From NCBI GenBank assembly GCA_963841635.1, contig CAWJDO010000002.1, positions 2,852,001 through 2,916,000 of the forward strand: DNA of 64,000 nucleotides, read 5' to 3'. The stretch's first letter is position 1. Every line of letters starts with the position of its first letter. The position numbers and the translations under genes were made by a program. The notes beneath the pieces are model-generated. The model made no database searches. It worked only from the letters and a program-made list of their open reading frames with translations, and had not been told where the DNA came from. The DNA is from DASWZN01 sp963841635 (GTDB lineage: Bacteria > Acidobacteriota > Terriglobia > Bryobacterales > Bryobacteraceae). Below, one piece after another: positions 47,517 through 58,100 of this stretch.

Positions 47517-50243
47517 CTAAGGAGCGAAATACCCGTCGATATCGAGAATCACGTGGGTGCGGCCCGCCACGTAGATGCTGAGCGCGCCATTTTCGCCTGC
47601 CGGGATGAGGGCCGCGTTGGCAGTCACCGTCCCGTCGAAAGAGTTGAGCGTGGAGACCAGCGGCTGAGGCGATCCCGTCGGCCAGGCCGTCAGATACGGC
47701 AGAATGCCGTCGGGCACCACCGTGACGTTCATCGAGTAGGCCGCGGCCGTTGCGGGAATGCCGCACCCGCCCGACGGAATCGGGAACGATCGCGAAGTCT
47801 GGGCCTCGAGAATCGGCGCGCCGAAGGGTCCGTTGCCGGTGCGCGTGTCCGCTACGCGGCACGGAGTCACCGGGTAAAACGAGAGCGCGCCAGCATTCCC
47901 GAAGCGGCCGAAATACCCATTGATGTCCAGCACCACGTTGCTCGCGTCGCTCACGTAGACCGAAACAGATCCGCTGTTCCCCGCGGGGACCAGGGCGGCG
48001 TTGGCCACCACTTTGCCCGTCCAGGAATTCAGCGTCGAGACCAGCGGCTTCGGCTCTCCCGCCGGCCAGGTCGTGAGGAACCCCAGGTACCCGGCCGGGA
48101 TCACCGTGGCATTCAACGAGTAGGCGCTCGGCGCGCTCGCGATGGTACAGCCGCTCGACAAGATCGCGAAGTCGCGGCTCTCGCCCGCCGTCATGGTGGG
48201 ACCGCCGAACGGGCCCGCGGTGCCGCGCGTGTCCGCGATGCGGCACGGCGAAACCGGATAGAACGAATACGAGTTGGGGGACGGCGAATCGAAATAGCCG
48301 TTGATGTCGAGGATGACGTTGGTGGGCTGGGGCACGTAGACGCTGACCGCTCCGCCGTCGCCCGCGGGCACGATGGCGGCGTTCGCCACCACCTGGCCTT
48401 GGAAGGAGTTCAAGGTCGAGACGAGCGGCTGCGGTTTGCCGGCGGGCCACAGCGTCAGGTAGGGGAGCGGGCCCGGAGGCACCACCGTCACGTTCAACGA
48501 GTATGCCTGGGCGGTCGCGGGGATGCCGCAGCCGCTCTGCGGAATCGCAAACGAACGCGTCGAAGCGGCCGTCATGGCGGGACCGCCGAAGGGCCCGTCG
48601 GTATTGCGCGTGTCTGCCACGCGGCAAGGTGTGACGGGGACGAACCGCAAAGCGCCTTCCGAGATGGTGACCGGATGTCCGGCGATGGTAATGACGCCAG
48701 AGCGCGCCGTGCCGGCATCGGGAGCGGCCTGGATCGTCACGCTTCCGTCACCGGCGCCGGATGCCGGTCCGCTGAAGGTGACCCAATCCACACTGCTCGA
48801 CGCGGACCACGGACAGCCGCTGCCGGCCGTGACCTGGATCGTAGCGGTCCCGCCGGCGAGCGAAAAGCCATCGGACAGCGTGCGAACGCTATAGGTGCAC
48901 GCGGCATCCTGCGTGACGCTGACCGAGGTGCCCGCAACAGCAACCGTCGCCGAGCGCGCCGCGCCGGAGTTGGCCGTAACCGTCAGCGGGGCGACCGCCG
49001 CCCCCTTGCCCGACGCGGGACCGCTGATCCAATCCGGAAGGCCCGCTACGCTCCAGATGCACGCGGGCCACGTCGTGACCGCGATAGGCGCCGCGCCCCC
49101 CGCGCCCGAGACGTGGATCGCGGTGTTGGCCACCGAGTAAGTGCACGAAGACGGGGGCGGCGGCTGCGCCGCGTTCAAAGCGTTCAGCAAAGCCGCGAAC
49201 GCCGGCTTGGGCTGATCGCCGCTATCGAAGGGCAGGGGGAAGCCGGCCGGCAGCCAGGTGTGGCTGTCGGTGAAACCCCACGTCTGGAAAGCCGTGCACC
49301 CCGGATTCTGAAGGCAGACATTCAGGATGCGCTGGTAAGTCTGGGCCTGAGCCTGTAGCGACGCGGCCGAGGTATCCGGAATCTTCACATCCATCTCGGT
49401 GATGTGCACCGCCAGGCCCAGCGCCGTGATCTTCTGGATATGCTGCGCCAGCACCGCGCTGGTAGGGCATCCGAGGGCGTCGATGTGCATCTGGAACCCG
49501 ACGCCGTTGATGGGAACGCCCCGCGCGACGAAGTCCGCCATCATGGCGTACATCGCCGGAAACTTCGTGCCATCTCCCGTCGAAATACCGTTAAAACAAT
49601 ATTGGTCCTCGATGCTGTACTCGTTATAGAAAAGGAGTGCGTTGGGGTCGGCGTCGTGCGCCCACTTGAATGCCTGCTCGATGTAGCCCGTTCCAGTGAG
49701 ACCGATACCCGGCTGGTTGTACCAGATGGAATTCCGCAAAGCGCCGGTATTGTCGTCGAGAGCTTCATTGACGACGTCCCAGGCGAAGACCTGCCCCTTA
49801 TAGTGGTTCACCACCTTGGTGATGTGGTTCTGAAGAATGCTGTAAAGCTGGGCGCTGCTGTATCCACTCGAGGTGAGCCAGTTCGGGTTGGACGCGTGCC
49901 ATAGCAGGTTGTGCCCGCGGACCTTCATCCCGTTGGCTTGCGCAAAAGCCGCCAGTTCGTCGCCGGTCGAAAAGTTGTACTCGTTCGGGGAGCCGGGCGG
50001 ATTGGGGTGCAGCCCTCCCCACTTCATGGCGTTCTCGGCTTCGAGCATGTTGAACTGTGCGGCGAGCGTGGAACGGTAACCCGTGTCGGTGACGAGAGGG
50101 TCGGGGTACTGATCGCTGCCGTCCGCCGCCGCTCCCACCAGCAGCGGGATCGGCGCAGCGGCCCCACGCAACGTCGTCGGCAGCGTCTGCCCGCACGCCG
50201 CGACCGCCCCTGCCAGGCCCGCCAGCCAAAAGCCTACCTTCAT
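47517..50243 (-). CDS. Secreted GH10 xylanase with BACON-like and PCRxxDTR modules
   Basis: 908 residues from the ATG at 50243; the frame extends upstream but without a signal peptide. After a Sec signal, the GH10 barrel (about 30-370) has MKWGGLHP, HNLLWHAS, the acid/base Glu in AWDVVNEALDD and the nucleophile Glu in VHITEMDVKI. Two BACON-like beta domains follow (CTYSV...CIWSV...WISG and CTYSV...CPWSAS...WVTF), then three PCR(V/I)ADTR modules of about 120 residues, closing with INGYF, INGYF and IDGYFAP. It degrades xylan outside the cell; the C-terminal modules may attach it to the surface or to a polysaccharide. Confidence 0.88.
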   Translation of the reverse strand: MKVGFWLAGLAGAVAACGQTLPTTLRGAAAPIPLLVGAAADGSDQYPDPLVTDTGYRSTLAAQFNMLEAENAMKWGGLHPNPPGSPNEYNFSTGDELAAFAQANGMKVRGHNLLWHASNPNWLTSSGYSSAQLYSILQNHITKVVNHYKGQVFAWDVVNEALDDNTGALRNSIWYNQPGIGLTGTGYIEQAFKWAHDADPNALLFYNEYSIEDQYCFNGISTGDGTKFPAMYAMMADFVARGVPINGVGFQMHIDALGCPTSAVLAQHIQKITALGLAVHITEMDVKIPDTSAASLQAQAQTYQRILNVCLQNPGCTAFQTWGFTDSHTWLPAGFPLPFDSGDQPKPAFAALLNALNAAQPPPPSSCTYSVANTAIHVSGAGGAAPIAVTTWPACIWSVAGLPDWISGPASGKGAAVAPLTVTANSGAARSATVAVAGTSVSVTQDAACTYSVRTLSDGFSLAGGTATIQVTAGSGCPWSASSSVDWVTFSGPASGAGDGSVTIQAAPDAGTARSGVITIAGHPVTISEGALRFVPVTPCRVADTRNTDGPFGGPAMTAASTRSFAIPQSGCGIPATAQAYSLNVTVVPPGPLPYLTLWPAGKPQPLVSTLNSFQGQVVANAAIVPAGDGGAVSVYVPQPTNVILDINGYFDSPSPNSYSFYPVSPCRIADTRGTAGPFGGPTMTAGESRDFAILSSGCTIASAPSAYSLNATVIPAGYLGFLTTWPAGEPKPLVSTLNSWTGKVVANAALVPAGNSGSVSVYVSDASNVVLDINGYFGRFGNAGALSFYPVTPCRVADTRTGNGPFGAPILEAQTSRSFPIPSGGCGIPATAAAYSMNVTVVPDGILPYLTAWPTGSPQPLVSTLNSFDGTVTANAALIPAGENGALSIYVAGRTHVILDIDGYFAP

Positions 50244-50315
50244 CCGGATTCCTCCTTCGTGCTCCCGCGAGTATACACCACCGGTGGCAGGCTGCCGATC
50301 CGTTACCCTCAGAGT

Positions 50316-51398
50316 ATGCGATGGTGCTGTTGCGTTCCGTTGCTGGCCGCTGCCTCGGTGCTGGCGCAGGGGCCCGACAACGTGCTCGTCGTGGTCAACC
50401 GCGCCTCCTCCGTCTCGCTGCGGATCGGAGATTATTATCGGACACGCCGTGCCATCCCCGAATCGAATGTGTGCGCCATCACCGCACCCGACGCTGAGAC
50501 CATCTCGCGCAGCGCCTATGACGAAACCGTGGCCGGGCCGGTGGCAGCTTGTCTGAAGTCGCGTCACCTCGAGGAGAAGATCCTCTATATCGCGACTACC
50601 CTGGGCGTCCCCCTGCGCATCAGCGGCAGCGAAGGGATCGAAGGAGACCAGGCCGCGGTCGATTCCGAACTGGCGTTGCTTTACCAGGATCTGCACGGAC
50701 CGCGGCACGAAACGCGCGGCGCTGTGCAGAACCCGTTCTTCGGAATGCGCGACGTTCCGTTCAGCCACCCGCGGTTCCCCATATACCTGGTGTGCCGCCT
50801 CGCGGCGTACGATTTCGCTGAAGTCAAAGGCATGATCGAACGCGCGCTAGTGGCGCGGAACAGGGGCCGCGTGGTGATCGACATGAAATCGCCAACCGAC
50901 CAGACCGGCGACGACTGGCTGCGCAACACCGCGCTCCGCCTCCCCAAGGATCGCGTCGTTCTCGACGAGACGCCCGACGTTCTCTACGGCCAGCAGGGTG
51001 TGATCGGCTACGCCGCCTGGGGATCGAACGACCCCAACCGCAAGCGGCGTTTTCTCGGATTCGAGTGGCTGCCAGGCGCCATCATGACCGAGTTCGTTTC
51101 CACCAACGGACGCACCTTCGTCCGGCCTCCCGACAATTGGAACATTTCCACCTGGAAGGACAAGCCGCACTGGTTCGCCGGTTCGCCGCAGACCATGTCG
51201 GCGGATTACATCCACGAGGGCGCTACGGGCGCTTCCGGCCACGTCTTCGAACCCTACCTGCACCTGACGCCGCGGCCCGACTTCCTGTTCCCCGCCTACC
51301 TGAGCGGCAGAACGCTCGCCGAGAGCTACTACCTCGCCATTCCAGCGCTAAGCTGGCAGAACATCGTAATCGGCGACCCGCTTTGCCGGCTGAAGTGA
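50316..51398 (+). CDS. TIGR03790 family secreted protein
   Basis: 360 residues from the ATG at 50316, followed by a short signal peptide (MRWCCCVPLLAAASVLAQ). The sequence fits the TIGR03790 family by its opening NVLVVVNRASSVSLRIGDYYRTRRAIPESNV, the middle ILYIATTLGVPLRI and the end GATGASGHVFEPYLHLTPRPDFLFPAYLSGRTLAESYYLAIPALSW, which resembles the core of a peptidase C25-type fold (GHV and LSW stretches). No function is established. It is divergent from the xylanase gene, and the two share a 72-base promoter region. Confidence 0.75.
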   Translation: MRWCCCVPLLAAASVLAQGPDNVLVVVNRASSVSLRIGDYYRTRRAIPESNVCAITAPDAETISRSAYDETVAGPVAACLKSRHLEEKILYIATTLGVPLRISGSEGIEGDQAAVDSELALLYQDLHGPRHETRGAVQNPFFGMRDVPFSHPRFPIYLVCRLAAYDFAEVKGMIERALVARNRGRVVIDMKSPTDQTGDDWLRNTALRLPKDRVVLDETPDVLYGQQGVIGYAAWGSNDPNRKRRFLGFEWLPGAIMTEFVSTNGRTFVRPPDNWNISTWKDKPHWFAGSPQTMSADYIHEGATGASGHVFEPYLHLTPRPDFLFPAYLSGRTLAESYYLAIPALSWQNIVIGDPLCRLK

Positions 51399-51460
51399 CT
51401 GCTCGTCCGCCGCTGTGCGCGCGCGAGGCGCACCGCACCGCCGGGCTCGACCGCCAGCCG

Positions 51461-52114
51461 TCAGCCCGCTTGACCCGACGCTGTCCGCGGCCAGGCCGCC
51501 AGAATCAGCCGGGCGTCGTGGGCCGTCATGGGGCGGTTGTAGATGGGCGAGCCCGGTTGCTGCCTGCGCCCTCCTTCGACCAGCCCTCCCGTGTCCACAG
51601 CCGCGAAGCCGATCTGGTCGATCAGCTTGGAGACGGCTTGTTTCGCTTCCGCGTCGTCGCCCGCCACAAAGATGGCGTACCGATCGTCGAGCAGAAGACT
51701 GGTGCTCCCAAGCCTCGCCAGGTGCTGGTAGTAGATGGTGTTGAAGGCCTTGACAAGCCGCGCTCCAGGCAGCCGTTTCCGGGTTTCCTCGCTCGATGTG
51801 GTCGCGCCCAGCTCGAGGACTTCGCCGCCCGGTCCGTACGGATTCATGGCGTCGATGACGATCTTTCCCGCCAGCAGTTCCGGTGGCGGAAGCGCCTCCG
51901 GAGTGCGCCACGGAACCGCCAGCAGAACGACGCTGCCGAAGCGCGCGGCGTCGTCCACGTCGGTGGCGTGCGCCTGGGGTCCGATCTCGGAAACCAGGCT
52001 TCCTAAAGACGCTGAGCCGCGTGAATTACTGACCGCCACTTCATACCCCGCCTTCACGAACAGGCGCGCGGCCGTGCCTCCGATATGGCCCGCGCCAAGG
52101 ATGCCGATATTCAT
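51461..52114 (-). CDS. NADPH-dependent F420 reductase-type oxidoreductase (COG2085)
   Basis: 217 residues. An N-terminal Rossmann motif GILGAGHIGGTAARLFVKAGYEVAVSNSRGS, with Ser/Arg after strand 2, suggests NADP preference. VVLLAVPWRT, KIVIDAMNPYG, KAFNTIYYQHL and the terminal GSPIYNRPMTAHDARLIL follow the F420-dependent NADP reductase pattern. Many bacterial members no longer use F420, so the cofactor cannot be assigned. It is a single gene convergent with TIGR03790. Confidence 0.78.
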   Translation of the reverse strand: MNIGILGAGHIGGTAARLFVKAGYEVAVSNSRGSASLGSLVSEIGPQAHATDVDDAARFGSVVLLAVPWRTPEALPPPELLAGKIVIDAMNPYGPGGEVLELGATTSSEETRKRLPGARLVKAFNTIYYQHLARLGSTSLLLDDRYAIFVAGDDAEAKQAVSKLIDQIGFAAVDTGGLVEGGRRQQPGSPIYNRPMTAHDARLILAAWPRTASGQAG

Positions 52115-52170
52115 AATCCCCCCTGCGTTTGAAGGGCCGCGGAGCGGCTCCCTGGCACCTTTCTAACACA

Positions 52171-52199
52171 TTCGACCGCGGGTCGAGACCTGCTACACT
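52171..52199 (+). promoter_or_regulatory. Promoter of the RRM gene (TTCGAC-17-TACACT)
   Basis: TTCGAC (52171-52176) and TACACT (52194-52199) with exactly 17 bases between. The transcript would have a leader of about 80 bases, the longest inferred here, which would suit cold-shock-type regulation. Confidence 0.45.
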
Positions 52200-52284
52200 G
52201 GGATTGCGTTTGAGCTCCCAGCCGAACTGGCCGAGATCCATTTCGCCACGAAAGCCGGTTTCAACGTAAGGAGATAGGGAGAAG

Positions 52285-52638
52285 GTGAAAAACATTTTTG
52301 TCGGCAATTTGGATTTCGGCGCGACCGAAGACTCCATTCGCGCGTTGTTCGAAAACTACGGCGCCGTAGAGAAGGTCACGCTGATCCGCGACCGCGATAC
52401 CGGCCAGCCGCGCGGGTTCGGCTTCGTCGAAATGACCGACGGCGCTGAAGCCGATCGCGCCATCGCCGCCCTCAACGGCCAGGCGCTGGGCGGACGCGCC
52501 CTCAATGTGAATGAAGCACGGCCCCGGCCCGAACGCGGCCATGGCCCCGGCGGTGGCGGCGGTGGCGGTGGCTTCCGCAGCGGCAACCGCGGCGGTGGCG
52601 GTGGCGGCGGTGGCCGCCGGCGCGAGCCTCGCTGGTAG
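52285..52638 (+). CDS. RRM-type RNA-binding protein with Gly-rich tail
   Basis: 117 residues from the GTG at 52285 behind TAAGGAG. A complete RRM: RNP2 is KNIFVGNL and RNP1 is RGFGFVEM, with both aromatics (F in each). The last 35 residues are nearly all Gly, Arg and Phe (GGGGGFRSGNRGGGGG), as in cyanobacterial Rbp and plant glycine-rich RNA-binding proteins, which are cold-induced RNA chaperones. Function is inferred from the family. Confidence 0.9.
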   Translation: MKNIFVGNLDFGATEDSIRALFENYGAVEKVTLIRDRDTGQPRGFGFVEMTDGAEADRAIAALNGQALGGRALNVNEARPRPERGHGPGGGGGGGGFRSGNRGGGGGGGGRRREPRW

Positions 52639-52836
52639 CTTCAGCAGTTCTCCGAAGAAAGGGTTCCTTTGTCGCCTCATCCGAAGGGCAGCACTGCCCG
52701 TGTCCTTTTAGCCTCTGTTTTCGACTTCTACGCGCAGGATCGGCCCTGCCGTTTCTCCTTAAAAACCCGTTTCTCCGATTGCTCCGGGCTTGTTCCCGGT
52801 GGCGTTCGGAGGTAGGCTCTGATCAGGAGGCTGCAT

Positions 52837-53448
52837 ATGAAGGCGTTCATTTGTGCGTGTGCCCTCTGTGGCCTGATGTGGCTGCCTGCCGCCGGGCAAC
52901 GCGGAGGCGGTTCCCGCGGCGGCTTTGTCCGCGCTGGTGGTCCCGGTCGCTCCGCCGCTCCTTCCGGCTCCGTCGGCATCCCGCCGCTGGGGCCTCTTCC
53001 TCCGATGGGGACCGCCCCGGGTTTCGCCCAGCGCGGTGTTCGCGGCTTCGCGCGCGGACTCGGTCAGGGCGGAGGCTACGGTTACTGGTTCCCCGGCGCC
53101 TACGATGACTCCCAGGCCGAGTACACCCCCTATCAAGCGACTCCGAGCATGGTGGTCGTGGTGCCGGAGGAGCAACCCGCGCCGCCGCGGATCGTGCAAG
53201 GCGAAGTCCGCGACTATACCAAGACCAATCCAGCGGAAACGGAACAGGGCTCGCCCGCGGAATTCTCCATCGTGGGGAAAGACCACGTCGCCCATCCCGC
53301 CGTTGCCGTCTGGGCACAGGACAGCACGCTGCATTACCTCGACGCGGATAGCGCAGCCGGCAGCATGCCGCTCAGCGCCGTGGATCGCGAGGCGACGCGG
53401 CAGGCCAATTCCGCCAAGGGGCTCCGCCTCCAGTTATCCGCGGAGTAG
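52837..53448 (+). CDS. Secreted Gly/Pro-rich protein of unknown function
   Basis: 203 residues with an AGGAGG ribosome-binding site. The signal peptide (MKAFICACALCGLMWLPAAG) is followed by a Gly/Arg/Pro-rich low-complexity stretch (QRGGGSRGGFVRAGGPG), a YWFPGAYDD segment, and a C-terminal domain with KDHVAHPAVAVWAQDSTLHYLDADS, the kind of short beta repeat found in small secreted proteins. No family recognised. Its end overlaps the convergent hydrolase gene by 15 bases. Confidence 0.6.
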   Translation: MKAFICACALCGLMWLPAAGQRGGGSRGGFVRAGGPGRSAAPSGSVGIPPLGPLPPMGTAPGFAQRGVRGFARGLGQGGGYGYWFPGAYDDSQAEYTPYQATPSMVVVVPEEQPAPPRIVQGEVRDYTKTNPAETEQGSPAEFSIVGKDHVAHPAVAVWAQDSTLHYLDADSAAGSMPLSAVDREATRQANSAKGLRLQLSAE

Positions 53449-54093
53449 CGCGGCGTTGCCGACGAGCTTCCGGAACGGTTCCACCACCAACCCCGCCGCG
53501 TCGAAGACGCCGCGCGCCAGGTCGTGCCCCGCCTCCGCGATCTCGACCATCTCCACGGGCGCGGGAATCAAGGCCAGCGCCGCGCGCAGTTCACCCGTCG
53601 TCGCGAAGGGGTCGCGCGGTCCGTGGACGAAAAGCGAGGGAGTGCGCAGGGCGGGGAAGTGCTCCGTGCGAGGCCGCTCCGGCTTCTCCGGCGGGTGCAG
53701 CGGATAGGAGAGCAGCAGCAGCCCCGCAGCCAGCTCCGGAGCCTCCGCCGCGAGTATGCTTGCCTGCCGGCCTCCGTAGGATTGCCCGCCGAGAAAGACG
53801 CGGCCCGGCACGATCTCGCGCATGGCGGCAACGGCCTCCCGCAAACCGGCTCGGTCCCCTGCGGCCGTCGAGGGCGAAGGCGGCCCGTGCGGGCGCCTCT
53901 GGCGGAACGGAAGGTCGCAGCGGAGGACGCACACGCCGGCCGCCGCGAACGCTCCCGCCACGGCAACCAGCAGCGGCATCCGGCTGTCCCCGCCCGCTCC
54001 GTGCGTCAGGACCAAGCCGTCGCGCAACTCGCCCGCGGGCCGCTTGAGAAACCCGCGCACCGAGCCTTCGTCGAATGGAGTAGAGGCGGCCAT
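53434..54093 (-). CDS. Alpha/beta hydrolase (KANL3/Tex30-like, dienelactone-hydrolase type)
   Basis: 219 residues, coupled to the transglutaminase gene by a TGATG overlap. Motifs: LVLTHGAGGDSRMPLL (oxyanion region), VFLGGQSYGGRQASILAAE with nucleophile Ser, FVHGPRDPFAT with Asp, and AGHDLARG with His, which completes the triad. A small cytosolic hydrolase; the substrate is unknown. Confidence 0.8.
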   Translation of the reverse strand: MAASTPFDEGSVRGFLKRPAGELRDGLVLTHGAGGDSRMPLLVAVAGAFAAAGVCVLRCDLPFRQRRPHGPPSPSTAAGDRAGLREAVAAMREIVPGRVFLGGQSYGGRQASILAAEAPELAAGLLLLSYPLHPPEKPERPRTEHFPALRTPSLFVHGPRDPFATTGELRAALALIPAPVEMVEIAEAGHDLARGVFDAAGLVVEPFRKLVGNAALLRG

Positions 54094-55088
54094 CAGGGGA
54101 GCGCTCTCGCCACCGTGCCCTCCGGCGCGAGGTCGCGGTATCGGACCGTGCGCTGGACTTCGATCGGCTTGCCGTCGGCCTCGGCGTAGGGGTAGACGAA
54201 GTAGTTCAGCGGCTCGCCTTTCTGTGCAGGCGCCAGCAACAGGTCGCGGCCGCGCGAGAACTCCACCCGGTTCTCGTCATGAGCTCCGAAAAAGTACTCG
54301 CGGCGCGACGGATCCTTCGCCGCTTCCGAGGCGTCCACCGGAACCCAGCCGACGCCTTTGGCGTAGAACTCGGCCCAGCAGTGGTATCCGGCAATTTCTC
54401 CGGAGCCGCGCGCGGCGGGCAGCGGGAAACCGATCGAGAACCGCGCCGGAATACCGGCGGCGCGCGCATATCCAATGAAAATGGCGTGGAAGTCGGTGCA
54501 ATTCCCACGCCGGTTTTCGCACGCGAAGTAGATGTCGCCGCGGCCCCAACCTTTGCCGGTCTTATCGTACTTCACCGTCGCCACCACGTGGTTGTAAATG
54601 GCGCGCGCCTTCTCGAGATCGGTGCTCGCGTGCGCCGCCGAAACCACCTCGTTGGCCCACGCCCGAATCCGATCGTCGAGCGGCACCAGGCGGTCCGCTT
54701 TCATCCACCGCGCCAGTTCCTGCGGCGCCTCTTCGCGGACAGCCCCGGGCGCGACGGCCAGCTCCTGGCGATGCTCGCGGCGCGTCGCCTCGAAGCGCAG
54801 CGTCACCCGTATGGGTTCGCTCGAGGGTTCCGCCACGCGCACGTGAAGGATACGGTTTCCGCTCTCATCCACCGCGATCTCGTACGGGTAGGGAGAGGTT
54901 ACCTCGAGCCCCTCGATGCGCTGGTACGGATCGTCGTGCGGAACCGGCATCCACAGATCCACTTTCGCCGTCCCGGCCGCGACCGCGCCGATCGAGGCCG
55001 AGTATTCCATCGAGATGCTTCTGCTGTGCGGATTTTGTGCGGCCAGCGCGGCGAGCGCGACGGCGCCGATCAGAGTCCCCCTGAGCAT
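54093..55088 (-). CDS. Secreted transglutaminase-like protein
   Basis: 331 residues from the ATG at 55088. After a signal peptide (MLRGTLIGAVALAALAAQ), a beta domain precedes the transglutaminase core with its triad: Cys in RRGNCTDFHAIFIGYARAAGIPAR, His in GYHCWAEFY, Asp in WVPVDASEA. Such proteins act as extracytoplasmic peptidases or amidases rather than cross-linkers. The downstream hydrolase starts inside its stop. Confidence 0.82.
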   Translation of the reverse strand: MLRGTLIGAVALAALAAQNPHSRSISMEYSASIGAVAAGTAKVDLWMPVPHDDPYQRIEGLEVTSPYPYEIAVDESGNRILHVRVAEPSSEPIRVTLRFEATRREHRQELAVAPGAVREEAPQELARWMKADRLVPLDDRIRAWANEVVSAAHASTDLEKARAIYNHVVATVKYDKTGKGWGRGDIYFACENRRGNCTDFHAIFIGYARAAGIPARFSIGFPLPAARGSGEIAGYHCWAEFYAKGVGWVPVDASEAAKDPSRREYFFGAHDENRVEFSRGRDLLLAPAQKGEPLNYFVYPYAEADGKPIEVQRTVRYRDLAPEGTVARALP

Positions 55089-55124
55089 GTCCCCAATATA
55101 CAACCCTGGGGCCCATTTAGCACC

Positions 55125-55148
55125 GAACCGCGACCGTCAGGGAGCGGA
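55125..55148. repeat. Dispersed 24-bp repeat, copy 2
   Basis: Same 24 bases as 46781-46804, here in the 67-base gap between the transglutaminase and the large esterase gene. Confidence 0.8.
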
Positions 55149-55155
55149 CCCGCCC

Positions 55156-58100
55156 CTACTCCACCTTCGTCGCCGTGAACGCCTGCCCGTTCTGCGAACC
55201 CCGGAGTGAAACCGTCTTGCCCGCGGCGTCCTTCACGAACGCAACCTGCACCATGCCTTCCATGATGAAGAACTCGCTGTCGGATATCGAAAGGAGTTCG
55301 ACCCCCAGCCCATCGGAGCCCGGACCGTGGGCCATCAACCGGTTCTCCTTCCGCTCGACTCCCACGACGACGTTCGGTGCGATCTGGTATTTCCCCGCGG
55401 AAGAATCCAGCACCTTGGGATCGATGGAAGGGCCGTGTCCGGGCGCGCGCAACAGAGCGCCGCCCGCCCGCAGCTTCCGATCGCCCTCGTGACAGAAGGC
55501 GTCCTCGAACTCCCAATGGCCGTTGAACCAGCCGCCCGCCACGGCGAGATCCGCCGCCGAGCCGCCCGCCGCGCCGGGAACGCGCCCGTCCTGAATGACG
55601 AAATCGAACTCGGTGTGCATCACCTCGTTGGGATTTACGAAGTACATCCCCGCCGCGGAGGTCGCCGCGACGACTAAGACGTACCGCTGCTTGTTCAGCG
55701 GGTTCGGATAGATCAGCTGCACCCGCGCGTCCGCGGCCGAAAAGGAGCCCGGCCCCACCTTCACGCGGTCCGCGGAAATCTCGAGCGGAATCCCGACCGC
55801 CAGCTTCCGCGTCACCAAGTTGGCGTCCGCGCCTCCGATCAGAACCAGCGAATACCGCGCCGCGTCCGCGTCGGTCAGTTCGGAATCCTTGAAGACCCGC
55901 GCCGGCACCCGCTGCCAGTCCTTCCACGCGGCCGCCAGCTCTTCGGCTTTGCGCGCGCACATCTGTTTCATCTCCGGATCGGACGCGCTGGTGCCCGTGA
56001 CAATGGCGAAGGGGGTGGTGAAGACGTCGCTCACCGGTCCTGCAATTCCGGGGCCCTTTTCCGCGCCCGCGGCAGCCGCGCCCAGGCGCAGCCGCCCAGC
56101 CTCGAACGACGCCTCCTGCGTCACGCCATTCCAGCTCACCCTGACCGGCTTGTCGCGATCGATGAGCGGCGAAACGGGTGAGAGCGTCACCCTGCCGACG
56201 TTCCGCGTGTCGAGCCGGATCGTGTTCGGGTCTGTAATCTCGGCATCGAGCGTCATGAAATCGCCGGGGCTCGCCGCCTGGTCGATCCTGGCCCAGTACG
56301 CCGAGGCATTCTTGAGCTCGGCCGTGTGCAGCCGCACGCGCGCGGGATTGGCCTCGCGCCGGTGCTCCAGAAACCAGTTGAAGATGTCTGCCCACCGGTT
56401 CAGGTCTTCGTGCCCGTAGCCGGGCATCTCTTCGTACCGGATGTTGTACCCCCACCGCTGTAGCAGCCGCACACCGTAGCGCGAGTAATCGACGTTCACG
56501 CTCTTATCCACATCGCCGTGATGCACGAAAATCGGCATGTTCACCAGCGATTCGGCCATCGACCACGAACTGTCCTTCTCCTGGAAGTAGCGGGCCAGCG
56601 GCGTGAGCTTCGCCAGCGCCTCCTCGGAGAGGATGGAATGATAGTCCACTCCGCCGAAGATGGGAGCGATGGCCGCGAACAGGTCGGGGTGGCGCGTGGC
56701 CACGTTCCAGGTGCCCCAGCCGCCCATCGAATCGCCCATCAGGTACACACGGTCTTCATCGACGTTGAAGCGCTCCTTGGCGAGCTGAATGACCCGCACC
56801 ACGTCCTGGTCGCCGATGCCGATATACGACGTGTTCCCGCGCCCGCGCGGTTCCATGTAGATCACGCCCTGGTGGCCGTTGTATTCCGTGTCCGCCAGCG
56901 CGTGATGGCGCGAATCGACGCCCCACCAGCGCACGTATTCCGGGTTGGCCGGGTTGTAACCGTGCAGCTTCACCACCAGCGGCCACTTCTTCGCCGCATC
57001 GTAACCGCCCGGCAGATACGCCAGGGCGAACTGCGCCGACCCGTCCACGTCGTCGCGATACGCCAGCCGCGCGAAGCCGTACGGTCTCACGATCGCCGGC
57101 AGGCCCTTGGCCTCCAATTGCATCTCGTCGAACTCCATCAAGGGCGAGTGGATCACCCACCACGGATTGCCCGTGACCTTGTCGAGATCCTTGGTGTCCA
57201 GCCTGTCGAGCACCATATCGGCGAGCATCTTGATGGTGAAGCCCTCCGTCGTCTGCTCGTCGGCCTGGGCCGCCGCCGCAAGCAATCGCCGCGCGTGCGC
57301 CACCGCGTCGCCCTTATACCAGGCCAGGTGCGTGGCGTACATCAGGCCGTTCGGCCGTCGCGTGGTGCAGCGGATCTCGTACGGTCCATCCGGCCACGCG
57401 CCGGGATCGAAGCCCAACCTCTCGCCGCGCGGCGCGGTTCTCTCGGCCAGGGTCTTGCCCCCTGCGCCAACCACCGTGACCGTCACTTTGTCCAGCGCCG
57501 CGCGCGCGCCGTTCACATCGGTGGTGACGATCAGAGAGTCCTCCTTCGATTCCCTGAGCGACGGCCCGATTTCCTGTATGCGCGCCGGAGTTGCGCCCGC
57601 CTCCAGCACCCGCGCCGAAATGGTCTGCGGCCCGATGCGCTGCTCGGATTTCACCAGCAGCGTATTCTCGCCGGCTTTCATCTCCACCGCCACCCGGTCC
57701 TCATCGAACGTGTGCGGCCGCGCGGTTCGCTTATCGAGCACCAGCGCGCCGTTCAGCCAGACGCGTATGCTCTCGTCGCTGCCCAGGCTCAACGCCGCTT
57801 TCCCGGCCTCCGTGCGCTTCACCGTGGCGAAGGCGTATGCCACCAGGTCCCGCTTCACGCCCGGCCCATTCGAGAGATCCACCTCATCGCTCCAGGCCAC
57901 CACCGAGCGCCATTCCTGGCTCTTGCCATCGGGCAGCTTGACCGCCATCTTCTCCGCCGGATGCGCGCCCGTCTCGCCGCCTTGTGCGGCCAGCCAGTCC
58001 TTGTCGAAGCCATCCGCCAGCGGCAGGTCGCTCACCACCAGCCAGTGGCGTATGAACCGCCCATCGCCGCGAGTCCACGGCGATCGCATCTCTTCTTTCA

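Noticed and set aside
52686..52705. Terminator after the RRM gene (GGGCAG-CA-CTGCCC then cctttt)
   Set aside because: The loop would be two bases, and opening it leaves a four-base stem. Too weak to call.
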